The notes under the pieces were generated by a model that made no database searches, had not been told where the DNA came from, and worked only from the letters and a program-made list of their open reading frames with translations. 64,000 nt of DNA from Rhyacophila brunnea. Its lineage: Eukaryota > Arthropoda > Insecta > Trichoptera > Rhyacophilidae. The stretch is taken from positions 241,147 through 305,146 of the forward strand of contig JAGYXB010001944.1 in assembly GCA_022495005.1 (NCBI GenBank), in the 5' to 3' direction. Shown piece by piece: positions 51,601-60,600 of the stretch (the stretch's first letter is position 1; every line of letters begins with the position of its first letter). The position numbers and the translations under genes are program-made.

Positions 51601-54600
51601 TTATATATTGTATGTGCCATATTATAATTTTTAGGAATATTATATTTCATCCATTATTGTTATTTTTAAGTTAATAAGTCAAAAGAATAATATCAACTAA
51701 GATTTAATAACAATAAACAAAAATGCAAAATGTACAATAACCATCGTAAGTTGTGATAGTTGTGTGACGTCTCAATATAAAGTGATTTTGTGGACAAAAA
51801 TCAGTTCAAAAGTGTTTAAAAGTACCTTATATACCTTCTAGAGGAAAACGTGGTATAATGGTCCCTATATCTAACGGGTACGAGTGGCAAAAACATTAAT
51901 CAATAAATTCTAATTGATTTATGTTTTGTACTAGGTATTCTATTTAAGTCATTATTTACGACCCGGCGTATGCCTTCTTCGTGGACTATGCGCACTCACC
52001 GATCGTAAATGCACATTGACATCGAAAAAAGCTAATTTTCGTTTATATAGTAATTTAATATAATAAAAGAATGTGAAAACCTTCTTACCTATTAGTAAAG
52101 GATCAAGTAAAAAACAAATTTTGATTATCTGAAGTGTTTGTGAAAACCCGTAATGAATATCTTACATACTATTAATACATTCAATATGTAAGCCCGTTAA
52201 ATCGTCATTTCCCGTAAACAATGGAACCAGCTAATGTGAAATATCACGAAATATACCTACTCACTAAATGCAAAACAAATCAACAATTTTAAGCTATAAT
52301 CCATAATCATCAAAACTGAAGTGATGTCGGATTTTAAGAAAATACGTAGATCAGTTAACAAGCGCGCAGGTTAAGTTTTTTTTGTTTTTTCTACCATATT
52401 ACTATAACATCAAATTATAGTTTCATGTGTGAACTCCCAGATTGGATAAAGCAATGAGCTATTAGGGAAGGTCAACTTGTTAAGAAATGGTAGGCACTGC
52501 AACTGTGTTATACCTATTTATATCTAATATTTCTTGATAAAATAATTTATTATCAATGGTATTAGGTACTATATATACACAATGTGTCAATGTCGACTAA
52601 TTATGATTGTATCATTTTGATAACTTCCGAAACAATTCATTGAAATAATACTATGATATATAATTTATAGTATTAGGGAGTAGCAATTAACAGAAAACGC
52701 ATATACTTACATATTTTGCATGATGAATATATGTGTTTGAAAATGGCCTATCAAAATGTCAAAAAAACATTACAACATCAGTACCTATATATTAAAATTG
52801 AATATCTCAACATGTCCAACCACTTGCTTGAAACACAAAAGTACGATTTGAAATATCTTTCGTACGAAACTTTTTCTAAATGGTTTCAATAACCACGTAG
52901 GTCCGATATTCTCCATTTTACCCATCCCTAAATCCAGCTGTTGCATTCTCGTATCACAAGAAACGTATTATATGTGAAGTATACAAAAATAATTACTAGT
53001 TTGGCCTAAGTACTTAAGTAGTTATGGTAAATATAACAGACGTATCTTGATATTCTCAAGTGGCCGCTGTTGTGCATTGTGTAAAAATCTGTCCTTACTC
53101 CGAGCTGATAAGCATTGATTTGAATCCTCGTTGAATTGGTTTTACAATAATATAATAATATGTTTTTTATTATATATTTTCGTAGTATCAACATAACATA
53201 CGAAATCATTCAGATTTGGTACGATTTTAATAATACACTAGCTGTCCGGTCCTTCTCATCATGGGAGCAAGTTTGATTTGTTATTTGATAGTGAAAATGG
53301 AAGTAGTTTAGTGGAAATTTTAAACTTTGATTTCAATAATAGGTATATAAAAAGTGGAATATTATTAAATATTATAGATATTACTATTAACACCTAATTC
53401 TTCTACTCTATACGTAAGCGCTTCATTAATTTCTCTAAATAGTATAGTATATCTACTAATAGCAGCGTTTCTATATAATTAAGTATCGATAAAGTCTCTT
53501 GCACATATTATCAATATCATTTATTTCATATTTCATTGTACCTACTACATCGTACAACTTATTTTTCTGAAAAACATAGGTTCCATAAATTATTAACGCA
53601 TTTTTTAATTAAAAAATGTTGTAATATTCGAGTCCGTCCCAAAAAAAAAAGGACTCCAGATGTCCGGTGTCTAATCATCATTATCACTTATCACATGTTC
53701 AGCAGTGGCAGCATTAGGTTATTTAGAATATTTTTCAGTATGATTTTATAAAGATAAAAAGTTTTTTAGTCAAGCATGCCACTGTTCAAAGAAAATTTTA
53801 ATTGGTCTTCATATTAGTGTTACTCAAGTGGATTGCTTTGAAATATGATACTTTTCATAACATGGTGAGCACCAAATCTCATAAAAGCAATTAGGGAACT
53901 GATAAATTTCCTTATCTCAGGCCATAAAAAATCCATAAAATAAATTGCATAATATAATAATATTTTGGAGCATTTTACAAGGGCCTACATTTACAAAACC
54001 CACTTGAATGTTTTCAATGTGTAAGTACTGTGAAATTTTTTATAGTTTACGACTTGTTATAACGTAACTTATTTATAACAAATACAGTTCAAGTTGAAGA
54101 ATGGTGCCCCTGGCTCTTATCTACTAATAAAAAATATTATGAATATCGTCATCAATTGGTTTCATCTACCCTTGACCTAATTATTTACGTTTTCCTGGAT
54201 TGGCACATGGGGTCAATTCTATATTATATAGTAGGCAGCGAACCTGTTAAAAGAATCTATTATAGTAAAAAGAAGGGGTAAAAAAACAAAAGGCGTGTTC
54301 TTACTTCATTACAACGCACTTGTTCATAAGCCTCAAATTGCAATGGCTGCTATGAAAAATGCGGCTTCCAGGAATTGCGTCATTCACTTAACAGTCATGA
54401 TCTGGCCCCTAGTGATTATTACCTGTTTTCAAATTTGAAGAAAGACTTACGTGGAAAACATTTTGATGATGAGTCCCTACAGGTAGCCGTAAACGAGCAT
54501 TTTGAAGGCAAATTGGAAAATTATTTTTATGAAGGTTTAGAAAAATTGATCGATGGATGTAAGAAGTGGATTCATATCCGAGGAGATTATATTGAAAAAT

Positions 54601-57600
54601 ATAAATATAAAACATATATATATATTCTTTTTTTTCTGTCACATTTCGCGAACTTATGAAACTCTCCTCGTAGTGTGTGTACAAAATTATGTTAGTGAAG
54701 TTTATGTACCTGCACATGTTACTGGGGGAATTGCCGGATGCTCACGGATAATAAATTACATTTTTTTTGTTGTCATATGCAATCGTAAGAACATCAGAAA
54801 AATAATAAATTCGTTGATTTAATCAGCTAGACGCCACTGTCGTTCTGGCATGCGAACGGCGTCTGACCGTCAGTGCCACAGACGTGCATGCAGGCAGGCA
54901 CTCGTTTCTACGCCGAATTTTATCTTTTCTTAAATAAATAAAAAAAAAAGTGTTTCACTTTCACATTGTTATCTATATTACAATATTATTTACTCCAATA
55001 AACCCACGTATTCCCAAGATTGAACGTACACAATATTAACATTAAATGTCTAAATAGTATAAATTATACTAGACATTTTTGACCGATTTTATCAATGGTA
55101 TTTGTATAAATAAAAAAAAATATATTAACTATTGAAAAAACGCCAATCCCGGGAGTATCAAATTGAGCCCATATCCGGAAAACGAGCGTTATCGCGATAA
55201 CGCTGTTTTTTGGTAAATCGGTTTAAATTACGAGACCTACACCTATGCATGCACTCACCAAATATTACTTTGATATTCTAACAATAGGTGGCAGTAGACA
55301 GTCCAAATTGACCACGCGTTGCATGCTGTTTATCCGTATACCATAATATTTATACCGTACACGACATACAGTAAAAACCAACTTATCTGAATAATGGTCA
55401 AAAATGGAACTACTAGAACCCATATGGACGCCATATTGAATATGCCATTCCAATGTCAGATTCTGTTCAGTTGTGAGTCTTGATTGGGTAGTTTTCGACT
55501 GTGGTTCCCCCATCAATTCTTCAGATAAGTTTGCGGCACTGTACACACAGTTTAAAATCTGAATCTATTTGTTCTAAAAAAGGCATGTCATTAATGAAAC
55601 TAATTATTACGTCAAAAACGAATAGTGGTCAAAGTGATGAAACTTATAACGGAAAAATTATCAAGAAAATATATTTAGGTGTATGTGGGCTGTCAAAAAT
55701 AATGCAATTTTCAGCCTTTGAACAAAATAATTTATTTTTCATGATTTGGGAAATAAAATCCAACAGGATGCAAAGTAAATGGAACACATTTAGTCTTGTT
55801 TGCCTTTTGTGAAGCCAACAAAGTGCTGATTGGTTAAAAAATATATTGGAATTTATCCCAATAAAAAATGTTGGAAATGGACCTCGATGAAGACATCACT
55901 TGAAGTGACTCACTTAAAAACTTAGGGTAAATGATGGTTCCATCAAAATCAGAGTTGTATGATTATTTTATGTTATACGGAAAAACAGCGTTAAATTTGT
56001 TAGCGTATATTTTGTTATAAACATAGTGGTTAATCCAATAAAGTTTTTTTCGTTTAATAAACCGTGTTCTCAATTACTCAAACTACTTTTATTCATCAGA
56101 AATAAATATTTTCGATAACGGGTATCTCCACAACAACCAACTGAAATGTTTAACTGCCAATATCTCTGAACGCTGTTAAATGTTGATAACGCTCGTTTTC
56201 CGGATATGGGCTCAATTGTAATCTCGAAATCCCGGGATCAAAATTCCAGCTCGGGATTGTATTCCCTACTCATATGTAACATTAGTCATCAATTTAGTTT
56301 TATACTTTCCGCCAGCATAGTAACTAAAAAAATGACGCAACTAGTAGGCGGGTTGGTGATTGGAGTAACAAACTACTTAGTAAGTAATGTTTTACATAGG
56401 AGTTACTCATTAGTGAGAGAGATCACAAATTGGAACATTATGAGGGTATAATAGTCGGACGGACAGCCTGTAATTAACTGCCAAAAAATTTATATTTTAA
56501 AAAAGTTCATTTACATTTCAATGTTTTGAGTGACTTTCAGTATCAATGTGTAAACATGGGGCTATTGACATTTTGGTGAGAAAAAGAAAATATTACGATT
56601 TTTCATTGAATCTACTGATATTTATATTAGAGGCAACACCGAGGTCTGAACAAAAATGAACCATAAGTGTGACTGAGAAAGCATTCGGCATGCTTATATT
56701 CTCCGAAATATGCGTTAGAGTAAGATAGAATTTCTACGGATGAATTAAATGTTTATTGTACACGTTGCCGGTAAATATTGGTTTGAATGACTCCGTTCAT
56801 TCAAAAACTGCGAGCAAGTATGGCTGAAATTTATTGTTTTTGGGTAATTATTTTTAGTTAATATATTAGAAAATATGGTTAACTATGTTGTGTTTAAATT
56901 TGCTAGCCATACTGAGATGCAACACGATGGTATAATGTTACATAGTTAAGTTAATAATAATAAAATTTAGGTTCAACTGTGCATTATACGCAAGAAACAC
57001 GGCTTCATATATCTGAACAATACACACTTTTTATATTATTACTCTGAGGGCAACACTGTTTCAGTTTGTAATTAGTAGCCTGGCGATTTGGTTGTCGCAT
57101 CTCTAGTGATTAGTCACGGACACGTTCTAAACTGTTGTGAAATTAGTTGCACGTGAGCGAACCTTCCTTTGAAATACATTAGCAGTGACGCGCAAGCTGA
57201 TCAGCTTATTTTTTTTGTGTGCAAATAGAACAAAGATATCTCCATATCAAATACCTGATGACCATCTGTATGATGACATCTGTGATAATGTGAAATATCA
57301 CAGTTGTACATCTCTGTGCCTTAGAGCTAAAAGTGCGGAAGTCACATTTTTATCATTTTTGAGTTAAGTATGCAGATTTAAATGTGTATTCACGTTCTTT
57401 TAATACTAAAAATTTAGGAGTCCAATGTCACATGGTTTTCAAAATACTTACTTCTAAAATGACAGTAGTCCAATTATTATACTGAATAGCTGGAAGAGTG
57501 GATGTCCAATTTAAGTCATTTTTCCTTTAACACATTGAGACTGCTGACTAGATAATTACTAATTAATTACCACATTTAAATAGCATGCTAATCATATCTA

Positions 57601-60600
57601 ATGGCCATCTAATCGTTGTAAAAGTGTGGAAGTCTAACATACTGAGTTTTAGTCCGAACGCGAGTGAGTATTTTAACTAGATTAACTATCTATGTTAGAA
57701 CTGCTCTCCTGCAAAATATTGAATATGTGACTTCCAGACTTTCAGCTCTAAGGTACAGCTGTAATTGTATACCGTGATGTAATGCAACTGACTTTTATTT
57801 GAATAAACACTGAACTGAAAAAAAATAAAGTCATGGCCACCTTTCTGCGAAGGTTAAAGGCATAATGATATGTTGTTCATGTTGATAGATAAGCTTGCAA
57901 GATGTGGGTCATAAGTGGAAGAACACGACCAGTGAGGAAAAAGACGAGCTATTGAAGAAAAATCAGCTGCAGCAAAAAGAGTATAAGGAGAAGTACGCCA
58001 CTTTTCTTGCGAACCTGGACCCAGACGTCAGAGAGGAATATGAGTTAACATTGACCAAAAAGAAAAAACCAAAAGGGTCAGTAAATATTATCATCTTAGT
58101 TCTAATTCAGTTACTAAATAACTTATTACAAAAAGTCACTAATTTTCTACAAACACGTATCTCAATTTTTGTCAGTTTTGAGTTGTTAGAAAGACTTTTA
58201 TAAATATTATAAACTCGTATCTTGAGTTACGTGTTTGTAAGTATACAGAATACTGAACTCCGACAGATGATTATACTGAAGTTCTTTCTCGTATATGACT
58301 GATCGGTCGAAAGTATAGTGCGATAAATTGAAGAAACAACATTTTTTTCATGATAATATAACTATATTAAATGGATATTTCATAGAAGAAAATTTATTTC
58401 TAAATTAAAAACTGAGAAAATAAAGTTGTTATTTGCCTCTCCTGAAAAGTTGTGTTTTTTGAGATACGTGTTTGTAGAAAATTACCGACGAAAAGTAAAT
58501 AATTATTAATAGCAAAGTTCATTTAACACATCCACGGACACATGTTAGTGATGACACATTTAAATTTTTTTTTTTAAATTTTCGATTTAGATATATAGAA
58601 ATGAGTTAAGTCTTAAGATACGACACTCTAATGGAAATATGTCAGCACCGTGACACAAGTAGCAGGGAACATATTGTTTTAATCCAAAATTCGACTTCTA
58701 TAAACGTCGTATCGTATTCCGTTCCACAGTACAGGACGTCAATGGACGTCCTGTCATATCACATCTCACAAAATACGACGTTTATAGAAAAGCACATTCT
58801 TCAGAAGCCTAGACATCAACTCCTAGTTATGATTTCTTAGGCCACCTAATAGATTAAAGTATGTATCCATCAGTCACCAATGTTCCCTCTAATTTTTCGA
58901 TTGTATGTGCGGATCATCAACGCATCTGAGCAGTGGCGTTACTAGGGTTCGTTTCACTCGTCACCCGCTGCGGTCAATGTACACCCTCCCCCCCCCCCAC
59001 AAACACATACAATTTTTCATTAAAACTTATATTTTTAAGGTATTTATTAACATCAGTGATTTTATATTATAATACAGGAGGACCTCGACTTTCGCACATA
59101 ATTGGTTCCTGAAAAGGTGTGCGAATGTTGAATGTTCGAAAGTAGAGGGAAGTAAAAAAAAAATTAAATTGTGTGTATTTATTTTGAAACATTTATTTAT
59201 CAAGTAAATATAAGATGTTTAAGACACATGTTTAAGTGGGGTTTGCGTGTGTTTCCCTTAAAAAGCTATCAAGAGTTAACTGTTTGCCACTCTTCTTTTT
59301 CTTATTTTAAATAAAATATTTTAAATGGTAAATCATTAACTTTACAATATTGCTTAACTGCTGGCACGAAATGTAAAGTGAACCAATCTTTTAATATTAA
59401 CGCAGTAAACCCAGGCTTTCTTATTTGATTACTGAAGCAATTCTTTATCCTTCCCTTTCAATGCTCTGGGATTTTCTGGTTGATAAATTAACATTGGCAT
59501 CAATTTTAAATTACCAGCCAAGTTTCCAAGAAGCAATGTCAACCGGTTTTTAGAAGGTTTATGCCCAGGGGCAACTGATTCTTCCTTAGATAAGAATGTA
59601 CGACTAGGCATTTTTTTCCAAAATAAACCTGTGTCATCTACATTAAATATTTGGCTAGAGGAATATTCTCCATCTTCAATAATTTTGGATAATGAGGAAT
59701 TAAATTCTTTTGCAGCATCTTTATCCGCATCAGCCGATTCTCCAGTGAATTTAATATAAACATACGTCGATCCATGATGACAAATATTTTTCCATTTCAT
59801 CCATAACTATGCCGTGTCTTTTGGAAACAACCTTTAAAGATGTATTTCCACAATTTTGAACATTTTTATTTTTCAAAATTGAACATATCGTAGTAGACCT
59901 GTTTGTATCATACGAACGTCCGATTGAAGCAAAAGATTCACCGCAATCAGAACGTCATGTGAAGTTTATAAGTCCTTGATTTCTCTTTGTTCGTATCAAC
60001 ACTGCAATTCTTCTGTTTCTCACTCTTGTTTATAAATCTTTAGGGTGAAATATTTCAAATGAATCAAATTAGCAAAACGCACAACACAACAAGCCTGCAC
60101 GTGCTCCTGCGCAAGACTAAGAGCCGAGCCACACCGGGCGACTCTGGTCTCGAGACCAGTCGCCGAGACCAGACCGATGTATGCAGTTATATGAACCATG
60201 CCACACCTGGTCGCCCAGTGTCGCCCGGTGTGGCTCGGCTCTAAACCTATCCTAGTTAGCTCACAAGCAAAGTGACGGGTGCGAGCAGGATGCAAGTGAT
60301 GCAAGAAATGCACTTGCTTGTGAGTGAGCGAGAGGGGGATATCTTTACCACACAGCGCGATGTTTTAAAAAAATATTTTTTTTTAAATGTGCGAAATAGC
60401 GAATTGTGCGAAAGTCGAACGTTCGAAAGTCGAGGTCCGCCTGTAATAAACACTAACAACGATATGATATTGTAAGAACTGTGATGTTTTTACAATAAGG
60501 ATTACTATGAGACTGTACTGACAATGTTTCTTGTAAGTTAAAACATTTCAAAGACTAAGAAATTAATGTAGGGGACCCAGCATAATTATAGGTGGTGGTC

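Larger units (their letters stand above)
49416..54247. mobile_element. 4.8-kb TTAA-flanked element without long ORFs
   Basis: It interrupts mariner copy 2 between TTAA copies (49412-49415, 54248-54251). Ends CAGGATCGCTGCC and, inverted, CAGGTTCGCTGCC match at 12 of 13 positions. Mariner copy 1 shows the empty site (CGCTTAAAAGTATC). TTAA duplication suggests piggyBac-type insertion. The interior is AT-rich, with no ORF above about 72 codons and no transposase motif. It holds a long palindrome and fragments of R4 and R6. Confidence 0.72.
48700..54621 (+). pseudogene. mariner transposase pseudogene in two halves
   Basis: Left half (to 49411): IELRAVIKFLIKQGKNVETL, an HTH with KVNLSKTTISRIIHENLGMS, SYRVECSKQYLKLFGVNQEE, a shifted GDETWVHHYDPELKKE and ATVFWDSQGILI. 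Right half (54252-54621): KGVLLLHYNALV, RHSLNSHDLAPSDYYLFSNL, KKDLRGKHFDDES and YEGLEKLIDGCKKWI. Spacing from HYN to PSD is 34, as in mariner, but the catalytic Asp of HDN is Tyr, and frameshifts and a stop are present. Confidence 0.82.
48551..54670 (+). mobile_element. mariner transposon, copy 2, split by a 4.8-kb element
   Basis: Ends CGAGGGGTGTTCCATAAGTT and, inverted, CGAGGAGAGTTTCATAAGTT, between TA pairs (48549-48550, 54671-54672). N-terminal transposase lies left of the insertion and C-terminal right of it, and the two rejoin exactly where copy 1 is continuous. Confidence 0.85.
59085..60443 (-). mobile_element. Tigger-type transposon, internally deleted
   Basis: CAGGAGGACCTCGACTTTCG and, inverted, CAGGCGGACCTCGACTTTCG lie between TA pairs. 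It encloses a Tigger transposase fragment and a nested TAA-flanked miniature element. Confidence 0.85.

Noticed and set aside
53536..53751. Possible coding exon within the 4.8-kb TTAA element
   Set aside because: 71 codons with no motif and AT-driven composition; it does not explain how the element moves.
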